64,000 bases of DNA, taken from the NCBI GenBank assembly GCA_963665075.1, contig OY762063.1, positions 1,550,001-1,614,000 on the forward strand, read 5' to 3'. Below, piece after piece: positions 16,607 through 24,480 of the stretch. How positions within the stretch are numbered: position 1 is the first letter of the stretch; each line of letters begins with the position of its first letter. Source of the DNA: JAPULR01 sp963665075. GTDB lineage: Bacteria > Chloroflexota > Dehalococcoidia > Lucifugimonadales > GCA-2712585. Under the pieces are notes generated by a model. It was not told the DNA's origin. It saw nothing but the letters and a program-made list of their open reading frames with translations, and did no database searches. A program made the translations under genes and the position numbers.

Positions 16607-16879
16607 CTAGTGGTAGTCCTCCAGATTTATATCCACGGCCCTGCCGTCCTCAAAACGGAAGGTTATCCGCCAATTTCCGCTCACACGGACGCTCCAAACG
16701 CCCCTTCGGTTACCCCTCAATTGATGCAAACGGTTGACGGGCTGATCCAGATTACGAGGGTGTCTGGCCAAGGATAACTGGTCAAGGATCCGTCTAATCC
16801 TACGCACGTGGGCGGGATTTAGACGGCGTGCGTCCCCGCGTTCCCAATATCGCCGCAACCCCGAATGTCTGAATTCCAC
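16607..16879 (-). CDS. higB: HigB/RelE-type toxin, copy 2
   Basis: Starting at GTG 16879 the product is 90 residues, exactly the length of HigB1, and both begin V-E-F-R-H-S-G-L-R-R. The C-terminal G-V-W-S-V-R-V-S-G-N-W-R-I-T-F-R-F is shared. An upstream in-frame ATG at 16918 would add 13 residues not found in copy 1. Predicted ribosome-dependent mRNA endonuclease. Confidence 0.85.
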   Translation of the reverse strand: MEFRHSGLRRYWERGDARRLNPAHVRRIRRILDQLSLARHPRNLDQPVNRLHQLRGNRRGVWSVRVSGNWRITFRFEDGRAVDINLEDYH

Positions 16880-16936
16880 ATCAGGATTGTATCGGGTGGA
16901 GGTGCGGGTTGCAATCATGCAGAGGGTGGGGCCGGC

Positions 16937-17782
16937 TTAGAGGGATTTGTTCAAGACGATGTTGTCGATGAGGCGGACGTTTCCGATATGGACGGCGGTG
17001 GAGAGCATGGCGCCTTTGGTTGCGACTTCCATTTCAACCATCGTATCCGGGTAGGCGACGCTAACGTAGTCTATTTTCCGAACCAGCGGCTCGCCGGAGA
17101 GAATGGTGTGGACGCGACGGCGCAGTTCTTCGGCCCGGACTTCGCCTTCCAACCATAGCTTCTCCGCCTCGCGCAGGGCGCGGTAGACCACAGCGGCGGC
17201 GCGGCGTTCAGCGGGGGTGAGGCGGTTGTTGCGGCTGCTGCAAGCCAAGCCGTCGGATTCCCGCACGGTGGGCGACACGACAATTTCTACAGGCATATTC
17301 AGGTCTCTCGCCATAGCCTTCACCACCGCCGCCTGCTGTCCGTCCTTCTGGCCGAAATAGGCGCGGGTGGGGGACGTGACGTTGAAGAGCTTCGCCACCA
17401 CGGTAGCGACGCCTCGGAAGTGCCCTGGACGGTGGGCGCCCTCCAACCTGCGGCAAACGGCGCCCGGCTCCACCCAGGTGTCCATGCCCGGCGGGTAGAG
17501 TTCCGACGCCTTGGGTGCGAAAACCAGGTCCACGTTCTCGCGTTCGAGGATGGCCAAGTCGCGGGCCATGTCCCTGGGGTAGGAAGCGAGGTCTTCGTTG
17601 GGGCCGAACTGGGCGGGATTGACGAAGATGCTGACCACCAGGGAGGCGTTTTCCTTTCGCGCCCTTCTCACCAATGAAAGGTGGCCCGGATGCAGAAATC
17701 CCATTGTCGGCACGAGGCCGATGGGACGGGGCAGTTCATCGCAAGCCGATACCGCCTGCGAAACGGTTTCGATGACGCGCAA
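16937..17782 (-). CDS. panC: Pantoate--beta-alanine ligase
   Basis: The start chosen is TTG 17782, 4 bases past the panB stop, giving 281 residues, the normal PanC length; earlier in-frame starts would overlap panB by about 100 bases. The HIGH-like M-G-F-L-H-P-G-H-L-S-L-V, the F-V-N-P-A-Q-F nucleotide segment, F-G-Q-K-D-G-Q-Q and the S-S-R-N-N-R-L loop are all present. It joins pantoate and beta-alanine using ATP, making pantothenate for CoA. It ends the DUF2520-panB-panC operon. Confidence 0.92.
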   Translation of the reverse strand: MRVIETVSQAVSACDELPRPIGLVPTMGFLHPGHLSLVRRARKENASLVVSIFVNPAQFGPNEDLASYPRDMARDLAILERENVDLVFAPKASELYPPGMDTWVEPGAVCRRLEGAHRPGHFRGVATVVAKLFNVTSPTRAYFGQKDGQQAAVVKAMARDLNMPVEIVVSPTVRESDGLACSSRNNRLTPAERRAAAVVYRALREAEKLWLEGEVRAEELRRRVHTILSGEPLVRKIDYVSVAYPDTMVEMEVATKGAMLSTAVHIGNVRLIDNIVLNKSL

Positions 17783-17786
17783 GGCT

Positions 17787-18623
17787 TCAGCTTTCCAGAA
17801 GGTCTTGGAGCAGCGTCTCGTCCATGTCGAAGCTCTCCTTATCGGTGGGGAAAGCTCCTTGGCGAACTTCCTGGGCGTACTTTTCAAGGGCGGCGGCGAT
17901 GGTCTCAGAGAGGTTAATGTACTGCCGGGTGTGCTTGGGGACGAAATCGTCGTAGAGGCCGAGGATGTCGTGAATCACCTGCACCTGGCCGTCGCAGTGG
18001 GGGCCGGCGCCGATGCCGATGGTAGGGATGGCGAGCTTGTCGGTGATTACGCGGGCGAGGGGGGCGGGCACGAGTTCCAGCACGATGGCGTAGCAACCGG
18101 CGTCTTGCAGGGCGCGCGCGTCTTCGAGCAGACGACGGGCCTGGCGTTTGGCCCTGCCCTGGACGCGGTAGCCGCCGAATTGATGCACGGACTGGGGGGT
18201 GAGGCCAAGGTGTCCCATGACGGGGATTCCCGCTTCGACGATGCGGCGGACCTTCTCGACGGTGGGGCCGGCGCCTTCCAGCTTCACCGACTGGGCGCCG
18301 CCCTCCTGCACCAGCCTTCCGGCGTTCTTCATGGCGGATTCGATGCTGGGTTGGAAGCTCATGAAGGGCATGTCGGAAACTACCAAGGCGTTTTCCGCGC
18401 CCCTCACCACGGCCTTCGTGTGCCTTACCATGTCGTCCATTGTGACGGGGATGGTGGAGTCGTAGCCGAGGGAGACCATGCCGAGACTGTCGCCGACCAG
18501 AATGATCGGGAAGCCGGCCCGGTCGACCAAACGCGCCATTGTATAGTCGTAGGCGGTGACGACGGGGATGCGCTGGCCTTTGGCCTTCATGGTTCGTATG
18601 CGGCGGGCGGTCATTCCAAGCAT
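17787..18623 (-). CDS. panB: 3-methyl-2-oxobutanoate hydroxymethyltransferase
   Basis: A 278-residue PanB from ATG 18623, preceded by GGAGG at a 9-base distance. Family segments: V-T-A-Y-D-Y-T-M-A-R, G-D-S-L-G-M-V-S-L-G-Y, M-G-H-L-G-L-T-P-Q, E-L-V-P and T-I-G-I-G-A-G-P-H-C-D-G-Q. It transfers a hydroxymethyl group from methylene-tetrahydrofolate to 2-oxoisovalerate, giving ketopantoate. The upstream DUF2520 gene ends 4 bases before it and panC starts 4 bases after it. Confidence 0.92.
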   Translation of the reverse strand: MLGMTARRIRTMKAKGQRIPVVTAYDYTMARLVDRAGFPIILVGDSLGMVSLGYDSTIPVTMDDMVRHTKAVVRGAENALVVSDMPFMSFQPSIESAMKNAGRLVQEGGAQSVKLEGAGPTVEKVRRIVEAGIPVMGHLGLTPQSVHQFGGYRVQGRAKRQARRLLEDARALQDAGCYAIVLELVPAPLARVITDKLAIPTIGIGAGPHCDGQVQVIHDILGLYDDFVPKHTRQYINLSETIAAALEKYAQEVRQGAFPTDKESFDMDETLLQDLLES

Positions 18624-18627
18624 GAGA

Positions 18628-19617
18628 CTAGCCTCCGTCGTTGTGGTTGCGACCGGATGGGGTGAGTTCTTTCGTTTGGCGTGAAGCCTGGGCATCGAAT
18701 TCCGCTAGTAGGCGGCGCAGCTCGGTTCGCTTGTGTCCATCGAGCGCGGATGCGTGGGCAATCAAAGTCCTTGTCAATTCGGCATAGAGGGGAAGAATTT
18801 CAGGGTCGCGGGAATTCAGGGCTTCCAGATGCGCGCGCACCGTGGCCACGTCGCCTCTGGTGACGGGGCCGGTGGTGGCGGCTTCGGCGCCGAGGGCCGC
18901 TGCGTTCTCCAGGGTAGTGCGGGCGAGGGGGATGAGGGACTGGAAAGCTGTTTCCTGGTCTATGCCCATGTTCTGCCAGAGGGCGGCGGCGGAGCGGAGG
19001 AGTGCGACGAGGGCGCCGCAACTCATGACCGCCGAGGCGTGGTACAGGGGCCGGTCTGCCGGCGCGATTTCGATGGTCCGACCGCCCAGGTCCGACGCCA
19101 TAGACTCCAGGGTTTGGCAGAGCCATCCGGTTCCCTCGACGGCGAAAGTCACGCCCTTCAGTCGCGCCCGGGCGATGGCTGTGGCGTCTCCATTCGTAGG
19201 CAAGGGAGTGAAGGTTTGGAGAGGGTGGAAGGAACCGCAGAGGGCGCCGGCGGCCTGAGCGTCGTTGAGGAGGGCCGAGGTGGCTGCTCCGCAGCAGTGC
19301 GCCACCCCCCGGCCTTTGGGCCAGTCTATAGAGGACGCCACTTGAGCGATTGCGTCGTCAGGAACGGTAAGGAATACGAGGCGGCAGCGGTCGGCAACGG
19401 CCTGGGATCCGATCACGGCGCGGCAGCCGGGGATCAGTCGGGCGAGACGCTGGGCTGAAGCGTGGGAGCGGCTCGCGACTGCTTCGACCTTCCATCCGGC
19501 GTCGGAGAGGGCGCCGGCGAGGGTTGCGGAGAGGGCGCCGGCGCCGATGAAGCCGACGTTGGGGCGGGTTTCGACTGAATGGGAAAGAATTCCCTGGGTT
19601 GCCGTCTCGGTCCTCAT
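18628..19617 (-). CDS. Rossmann-fold DUF2520 protein in the pantothenate operon
   Basis: About 329 residues from ATG 19617 (alternative ATG 19656). The N-terminus has a dinucleotide-binding signature N-V-G-F-I-G-A-G-A-L-S; V-F-L-T-V-P-D-D-A-I follows. The C-terminal DUF2520 helical domain contains H-P-L-Q-T-F and Y-H-A-S-A-V-M. The fold resembles 6-phosphogluconate dehydrogenase-like reductases. As first gene of an operon with panB and panC, it is a candidate for the missing ketopantoate reductase step, but this is inference; DUF2520 proteins near panC are known from other bacteria without a settled function. Confidence 0.75.
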   Translation of the reverse strand: MRTETATQGILSHSVETRPNVGFIGAGALSATLAGALSDAGWKVEAVASRSHASAQRLARLIPGCRAVIGSQAVADRCRLVFLTVPDDAIAQVASSIDWPKGRGVAHCCGAATSALLNDAQAAGALCGSFHPLQTFTPLPTNGDATAIARARLKGVTFAVEGTGWLCQTLESMASDLGGRTIEIAPADRPLYHASAVMSCGALVALLRSAAALWQNMGIDQETAFQSLIPLARTTLENAAALGAEAATTGPVTRGDVATVRAHLEALNSRDPEILPLYAELTRTLIAHASALDGHKRTELRRLLAEFDAQASRQTKELTPSGRNHNDGG

Positions 19618-19762
19618 GGGATCCCAGCGGCCTCCTGAACTCGGCGGAAGGCTCACCCCCCGAACGGGTGGATGGCGGGGCTATGATACCACCGCAGGGG
19701 TAGGGCTTCAACGCCGAGGATGGGACGCTATGAACTCGTTCAAGCATATATAGGACAGGCAG

Positions 19763-19792
19763 TTGACGAACGCCGGCATCTCGGTGTATTAT
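19763..19792 (+). promoter_or_regulatory. Promoter of the NYN-domain gene
   Basis: TTGACG (19763-19768), 18-bp spacer, TATTAT (19787-19792). Predicted start near 19799, just ahead of two strong hairpins. Confidence 0.6.
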
Positions 19793-19803
19793 AAGTCCGT
19801 ACA

Positions 19804-19860
19804 CCCCCTGTGGGCTTCGGCCTCAGGGCGCGGGGCTGCCTTCAGGCAGCCTCAGCTTTT
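19804..19860 (+). promoter_or_regulatory. Structured 5' leader with tandem hairpins
   Basis: The first stem, CCCTG...CAGGG with inner GGC-TTCG-GCC, carries a UUCG loop (about 19805-19828). The second, GGCTGCC-TTCA-GGCAGCC, is followed a few bases later by TTTTTT ending near 19862. This may be an attenuator or a stabilising leader ahead of the NYN gene. No known riboswitch class is recognised. Confidence 0.5.
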
Positions 19861-19876
19861 TTGAGGACTATTTCCT

Positions 19877-20500
19877 ATTCGAGCGAACGTCTACATCGAC
19901 GGCTTTAATCTTTACTATCGCGCCCTACAGCATACGCCATATCGTTGGCTTAACTTAGGTAAGTTAGCACATAAATTGCTATCGGGGCACCATATAGGGC
20001 ACATTCACTATTTCACAGCCCTCATTGACCACCGACACGGCGACCCTGATCAACCTCAGAGACAACAGGTCTATCTTAGGGCACTGAGAACTATCCCAAA
20101 CCTTTCCATTCATTACGGGCACTTCCTCTCAAAGACGAAGCGTCGGCCGTTTGTGCAGCCACCGCCTTCCGGCCCCCGCACCGTAGATATACTGGACACC
20201 GAGGAGAAAGGTTCTGACGTCAACCTGGCATCGTATCTGTTGTTGGACGGGTTTGAGAATCAATACGATCTGGCAGTAGTCATTTCGAACGATTCGGACC
20301 TCGTGACGCCCATAAGAATGACAAGAATCAGGCTGGGTAAGCAGGTGGGCGTCTTCGATCCCAGCCATAGAAAGAGCTTTGAACTTTCCAATGCCGCTTC
20401 CTGGTACAGGCGGTTGCGAAAAGGCCCGCTTCGCGCCAGCCTGTTTCCGGATACTATCGAGGACGCCCAAGGTTTTATCACCAAGCCCAAAGGCTGGTGA
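19877..20500 (+). CDS. NYN-domain (LabA-like) protein
   Basis: The reading frame open from 19865 encodes N-V-Y-I-D-G-F-N-L-Y-Y-R-A-L, the hallmark first strand of NYN nuclease-like domains, so the gene must begin before the TTG at 19976. No ATG, GTG or TTG is available between the in-frame TGA at 19862 and this motif; ATT 19877, about 10 bases after GAGG, is the best start (207 residues). Later segments K-G-S-D-V-N-L-A-S and V-I-S-N-D-S-D-L carry the remaining acidic residues of the PIN-like site. A metal-dependent RNase role is likely from the fold; the substrate is unknown. Confidence 0.75.
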   Translation: MRANVYIDGFNLYYRALQHTPYRWLNLGKLAHKLLSGHHIGHIHYFTALIDHRHGDPDQPQRQQVYLRALRTIPNLSIHYGHFLSKTKRRPFVQPPPSGPRTVDILDTEEKGSDVNLASYLLLDGFENQYDLAVVISNDSDLVTPIRMTRIRLGKQVGVFDPSHRKSFELSNAASWYRRLRKGPLRASLFPDTIEDAQGFITKPKGW

Positions 20501-20559
20501 CTTCTGAATTTCCCCACATTCATGGGCCATTAGGGGATATTCGACACGTCAACTCGTTC

Positions 20560-20589
20560 TTGACACCGGAAACATACCTTATCTATAAT
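20560..20589 (+). promoter_or_regulatory. Consensus promoter of the DUF1800-DUF1501 operon
   Basis: TTGACA (20560-20565), 18-bp spacer, TATAAT (20584-20589): both hexamers match consensus fully. Transcription should start near 20596. Confidence 0.85.
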
Positions 20590-20594
20590 TGCCT

Positions 20595-20638
20595 CACCTC
20601 TAAGTGACCTCGGCGAAAGCCGTGGGCTTTTAGGGGTG
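20595..20638 (+). promoter_or_regulatory. 5'-terminal stem-loop in the DUF1800 leader
   Basis: CACCTCTAA (20595-20603) pairs with TTAGGGGTG (20630-20638, two G-U pairs), enclosing CGGC-GAAA-GCCG with a GNRA loop (20611-20622). It begins at the predicted transcript 5' end, so it could protect the mRNA. No known riboswitch matches. Confidence 0.5.
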
Positions 20639-20666
20639 CACGTAGTTTGAAGAAAGGAGTGGCTGA

Positions 20667-22082
20667 ATGGCAAACAAGGACATTGCATTGATGGCCCACC
20701 TCATGCGCCGCGCCGGTTTCGGAGCCACTTACGACGAGCTCGAAGCTCGAGCCGCAAAGGGTTACGAAGCCACCGTGGAAGAATTGGTGGACCCGGACGC
20801 CCACGGCGTGCCGGAGTACGACGAGTTGACTCTGGCTCGCTATTTCCCTGACATGGAGGTGCCTTCTGCCCCCGCTATGGGCACGGCCAACTTCATGTAC
20901 CACCTGTACACCACGCCTCGCCCTCTGGTGGAGAAGATGACCCTCTTCTGGCACATGGTCTTCGCCACGGGCAACTCCAAGGTGGACAACCCGCCGGAGA
21001 TGCTCCAGCAGATTCAGATGTTCCGCGACCACGGAATGGGCAACTACAAGGAACTTCTGGTCCGCCTTTCCAAGGACCCCTCCATGATCTTCTGGCTCGA
21101 CAACAACGAGAACCATAAGCGCGCCCCCAACGAAAACTGGGGTCGGGAGCTTCTGGAACTCTTCTCGATGGGCCAGGGCAACTACACGGAGGACGACGTG
21201 AAGATGGCGGCCCGAGCCTTCACCGGCTGGACGATTCTGCCGAAGATTCCGCGAACGCCCTACCAGCGTCATCACTGGAAGTTCATCTACAAGGCGGAAG
21301 ACCACGACCACAGCGAGAAGACCTTCCTGGGCCGCACCGGCCGCTTCAACGGGGAGGACATCATAGACATCGTCGTGGAAGAGCCGGCGACGGCGAACTT
21401 CATGGCCCGCCACCTGTACAACTTCTTCGTCGCCGACGAGGTGCAGGTGCCCAGCTGGCTGGACGTGCCGCCCAAGGACCCGGAGGCCGTCGACGCCATC
21501 GCAAAGGTTTTCGTCGATTCGGAATTCGACATCAAGGCGACTCTGCGCTTCATCCTCAACTCAGACTTCTTCAAGGACGAGAGCGCGTGGTTCGCCAAGG
21601 TCAAGAACCCGGCAGAGGTGGTCGCGGGAACCATTCGCCTCGTCGGAGACTTTCAGGAGCCGCGCCCGGGCGTGCTTCCCATGGGACTGGAAGGCACTTA
21701 CCAGGGCCAGGACCTGATCAATCCCCCCAGCGTCGAAGGCTGGCACACGGGCAGGGAGTGGATAGACACCGGCTCCCTGGTTCGCCGCGTCAACTTCGTC
21801 GCCGACAGTTTCAGCAACGCGGAGATGCCCGGAATCAAGTCCATCATCAACAGGCTGGGCGCCCGCGAAACCCTCACCCCGGAGGAGTTCGTCGACGGAT
21901 GCCTGGAGCTCCTGGGCGCCGTTCAGATAAACGACGAGACCCGGGAACAGCTTCTCACCCACGTGCGTTCCGGCGGCGACGTCAGCCGCGGGGCCACTGA
22001 GGAAGAGGCCAGGGCCTTCGGCAAGAGGGTCACGGAAGTGCTACAACTCATAGCCGCAACCAGGGAGTACCAGTTCGGCTAG
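20667..22082 (+). CDS. DUF1800 family protein
   Basis: A 471-residue protein with an AAAGGAG site before ATG 20667. Recognisable DUF1800 blocks: L-M-R-R-A-G-F-G-A-T near the start, F-W-H-M-V-F-A-T-G around residue 90, D-N-N-E-N-H-K-R-A-P-N-E-N-W-G-R-E-L-L-E-L-F around 150, and A-A-R-A-F-T-G-W. No signal peptide is visible. DUF1800 genes usually stand beside DUF1501 genes, as here, and are thought to act with them in an uncharacterised export or cell-surface process. Biochemical function is unknown. Confidence 0.9.
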   Translation: MANKDIALMAHLMRRAGFGATYDELEARAAKGYEATVEELVDPDAHGVPEYDELTLARYFPDMEVPSAPAMGTANFMYHLYTTPRPLVEKMTLFWHMVFATGNSKVDNPPEMLQQIQMFRDHGMGNYKELLVRLSKDPSMIFWLDNNENHKRAPNENWGRELLELFSMGQGNYTEDDVKMAARAFTGWTILPKIPRTPYQRHHWKFIYKAEDHDHSEKTFLGRTGRFNGEDIIDIVVEEPATANFMARHLYNFFVADEVQVPSWLDVPPKDPEAVDAIAKVFVDSEFDIKATLRFILNSDFFKDESAWFAKVKNPAEVVAGTIRLVGDFQEPRPGVLPMGLEGTYQGQDLINPPSVEGWHTGREWIDTGSLVRRVNFVADSFSNAEMPGIKSIINRLGARETLTPEEFVDGCLELLGAVQINDETREQLLTHVRSGGDVSRGATEEEARAFGKRVTEVLQLIAATREYQFG

Positions 22083-22134
22083 AAGACTAGGAAAGCTACG
22101 ATGAAACAACAGCCCACAGAAAGGAGTGAACGTC

Positions 22135-23259
22135 ATGGCTAAAGATCCAGTCTTGGTAATTTTTCAGCTGACCGGAGGTAACGACTACCTCAACACGATT
22201 GTGCCTCGCCAGAACCCCCTCTACAGGGACTACCGAAAGCTGGTGGTCATCCCGGAGGGAGAAGAGGTGCCCATCGACGACAACTACGGCTTCCATCCTG
22301 AGATGGCCCCCATCAAGCAGTTCTGGGACGAGGGCAAGATGGCCCTGATTCACGGAATCGGGTACGACAACTCCCCCAGGTCTCACTTCCGCTCGATGGA
22401 CATCTGGCACACCTGCGAGCCGGACAAGGTAGGCACCGAGGGTTGGGTCGGCCGCTCCATCAAGGCCGTTGACCCCGAAAAGGAGAACGTGCTCACGGGC
22501 GTGAACTTCGGGCAGGGCCTCCCCCGCGCGATGGCGCTTCCGGGCGTGCCCGTGGCGTCGGTTTCCGACATCGAGAACTACGGCGTGCTCACCGGCATCA
22601 CGGACGAGGACCAGCGCATGCGCGCCCTGGACCGCTTCCAGCGGATCTACTCGCCGGCCATAGGCCGCGGCCCGGTCATGGACTATCTGGGCCAGACGGG
22701 TCTCGACGCGCTCAAGGGCGCCGACATCCTGAAGACCGCGCCGGAGATGTACAGTTCCGACGTGGAGTACGCGGCGACGCCCATCGCGCAGAAGCTCAGG
22801 GGCATCTCGATGGTGCACCAGGCGAACCTGGGGACGCGCTTCTTCTACACCCAGCACGCCAGCTTCGACACCCACGCCAGCCAGATGGCCGGCCACGAGC
22901 AGCTGTGGAAGGACTCCGCAGCCGCCATCTCGGACTTCTTCGCCGACCTGCGGGCCAACGACGCCGCTGAGAACGTGGTGCTTATCATGTTCAGCGAGTT
23001 CGGTCGTCGCGTCCGCGACAACGGCTCCGGCACCGACCACGGCGCCGGCGGAATCGCCTTCGCCATCGGCGACCCCGTCGCGGGCGGTCACTACTCCGAG
23101 TACCCGTCCATGAACGAGGAAGACCTCCAGGAGGGCGACCTCGCCCCCAACTACGACTTCCGCGGCTTCTACTCGACGCTGCTGGAGCAGTTCATGGGTC
23201 TGGACCCGACGGAGATAGTGGGCGGCACCTTCGAGCAGCTGGACTTCATCGCGAAGTAA
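22135..23259 (+). CDS. DUF1501 family protein (alkaline phosphatase/sulfatase-like fold)
   Basis: A 374-residue protein. ATG 22135 lies 8 bases after AAAGGAG; an in-frame GTG at 22126 would overlap that site. The N-terminus V-I-F-Q-L-T-G-G-N-D-Y-L-N-T, the S-H-F-R-S-M-D-I-W-H block and the C-terminal F-S-E-F-G-R-R-V-R-D-N-G with T-D-H-G are the family signatures and include likely metal ligands. DUF1501 proteins are distant sulfatase/phosphatase relatives, often with Tat signals; none is seen here. Co-transcribed with DUF1800 52 bases upstream. Confidence 0.9.
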   Translation: MAKDPVLVIFQLTGGNDYLNTIVPRQNPLYRDYRKLVVIPEGEEVPIDDNYGFHPEMAPIKQFWDEGKMALIHGIGYDNSPRSHFRSMDIWHTCEPDKVGTEGWVGRSIKAVDPEKENVLTGVNFGQGLPRAMALPGVPVASVSDIENYGVLTGITDEDQRMRALDRFQRIYSPAIGRGPVMDYLGQTGLDALKGADILKTAPEMYSSDVEYAATPIAQKLRGISMVHQANLGTRFFYTQHASFDTHASQMAGHEQLWKDSAAAISDFFADLRANDAAENVVLIMFSEFGRRVRDNGSGTDHGAGGIAFAIGDPVAGGHYSEYPSMNEEDLQEGDLAPNYDFRGFYSTLLEQFMGLDPTEIVGGTFEQLDFIAK

Positions 23260-23302
23260 GCTCTCGTTGCCAAGGGACCCCATAGGTATCCGGTAACGAA
23301 CG

Positions 23303-23343
23303 ACGGGCCATCCCGCCGCAAGGGGTGGCCCGTCTCTGTTTTT
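23303..23343 (+). terminator. Rho-independent terminator after DUF1501
   Basis: ACGGGCCA(TCCC) pairs with (GGGG)TGGCCCGT around GCCGCAA, followed by CTCTGTTTTT. It closes the DUF1800-DUF1501 unit before the NHL gene. Confidence 0.8.
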
Positions 23344-23369
23344 CAGAAAATCATCAGCAGGGGGAATAG

Positions 23370-24377
23370 ATGCCAGTAACGCAGATAGCGACGGGTAAAG
23401 CATTCAGCTACGTTGACAACATCGGCCAGATAGGAACTTCCGCAACCAGCCTGCGCCATCCCGTGGGGCTTGCCCGCGGTGCCGACGACGTGCTGTACGT
23501 GGCCAACTGGGGCACGGAGTCCCAGGGCGGCGCCAGGATAACCAAGTGCGTGATGTCTACCCAGGAGTGGCTGGCGGACATCGGGAGTCCCGGCTCCGGG
23601 GACGGGGAGTTCCTCTGGCCCGGCGGACTCACCACGGACTCCGACGAGAATCTCTACCTGACGGACCAGGCGGACAGCAAGGTGGTCGTCTTCGACAAGG
23701 AGGGCGGGTTCATCGGCAAGTGGGGAGAGGAAGGCTCCGAGCCGGGCCGGATGATGCGGCCCAGCGGCATTGCCTTCGATTGTGATGGGAACCTGCTCGT
23801 CTCCGACACACGCAACCACCGCATCCAGAAGTTCACGAAGGACGGGCAGTTCCTGGACGCCTTCGGATCGCAGGGATCCGGGCCGGGCGAGTTCGACCTC
23901 CCCTGGGGCATCGCCGTCGACGCCGACGGGAATATCTTCGTTGCCGATTGGGGCAACAGCCGCGTCCAGAAGCTGACCGCTTCCGGCCAGCACCTTCAGA
24001 GCTTCGGCGAAGCCGGACAGGACCAGGTTGAGTTGAACCATCCCAGCGACGTTTCGGTGGACAAGGACGGCGACGTGTTCGTGGCGGACTGGGCCAACAA
24101 CCGGGTCGTCATCTACCAGCTGGACGGGACGTTCCTGGTCAAGCTGGTTGGGGACGCGACGAACCTTTCCAAGTGGGCCCAAGCCAAGGTCGCGGCGAAC
24201 CCGGACTTGGCGAAGGCCCGCGCCCGGGCGGACCTGGAGCCGGAATGGAGGCTGTGGCATCCGCAGGCCATCCTGGTGGACGAAGAATACAACATCATGA
24301 TAGCCGAGGCCCAGCACATGCGCGTCCAGATCTACCAGAAAGACCCGGACTACTTCGAGGCGCAGTTTACGCTGTAG
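23370..24377 (+). CDS. NHL-repeat beta-propeller protein
   Basis: A 335-residue protein made of NHL repeats. Several units show the G-I-A-V-D-A-D-G-N-I-F-V-A-D-W-G-N-S-R-V-Q-type pattern (about residues 85-105, 130-150, 175-200, 225-250). No signal peptide is seen. NHL propellers bind proteins or RNA, or serve as peptidyl-glycine lyase-like scaffolds; no catalytic residues can be assigned here. A terminator separates it from the DUF1800/DUF1501 operon, though all three are on the same strand. Confidence 0.85.
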   Translation: MPVTQIATGKAFSYVDNIGQIGTSATSLRHPVGLARGADDVLYVANWGTESQGGARITKCVMSTQEWLADIGSPGSGDGEFLWPGGLTTDSDENLYLTDQADSKVVVFDKEGGFIGKWGEEGSEPGRMMRPSGIAFDCDGNLLVSDTRNHRIQKFTKDGQFLDAFGSQGSGPGEFDLPWGIAVDADGNIFVADWGNSRVQKLTASGQHLQSFGEAGQDQVELNHPSDVSVDKDGDVFVADWANNRVVIYQLDGTFLVKLVGDATNLSKWAQAKVAANPDLAKARARADLEPEWRLWHPQAILVDEEYNIMIAEAQHMRVQIYQKDPDYFEAQFTL

Positions 24378-24410
24378 GCTTAGAGCCTGGCGCGATAGGA
24401 AGCGAACGAA

Positions 24411-24441
24411 AAAGGGGGCGGCTACCGAGCCGCCCCTTTTT
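24411..24441 (+). terminator. Bidirectional Rho-independent terminator
   Basis: GGGGCGGCT (24415-24423), loop ACCG, AGCCGCCCC (24428-24436), then TTTTT, with A-rich sequence before the stem. Serves the NHL gene and the converging Fic gene. Confidence 0.85.
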
Positions 24442-24480
24442 GCCGTTGATTGAGCTAAGTTAGTTACACAACTTCAGCGA

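Noticed and set aside
19804..20638. Known riboswitch classes in the NYN and DUF1800 leaders
   Set aside because: I could not match either leader to a known riboswitch consensus; only plain hairpins are supported.
22096..23403. 435-codon open frame on the minus strand
   Set aside because: Antisense to the DUF1501 gene and across its terminator; shadow frame.
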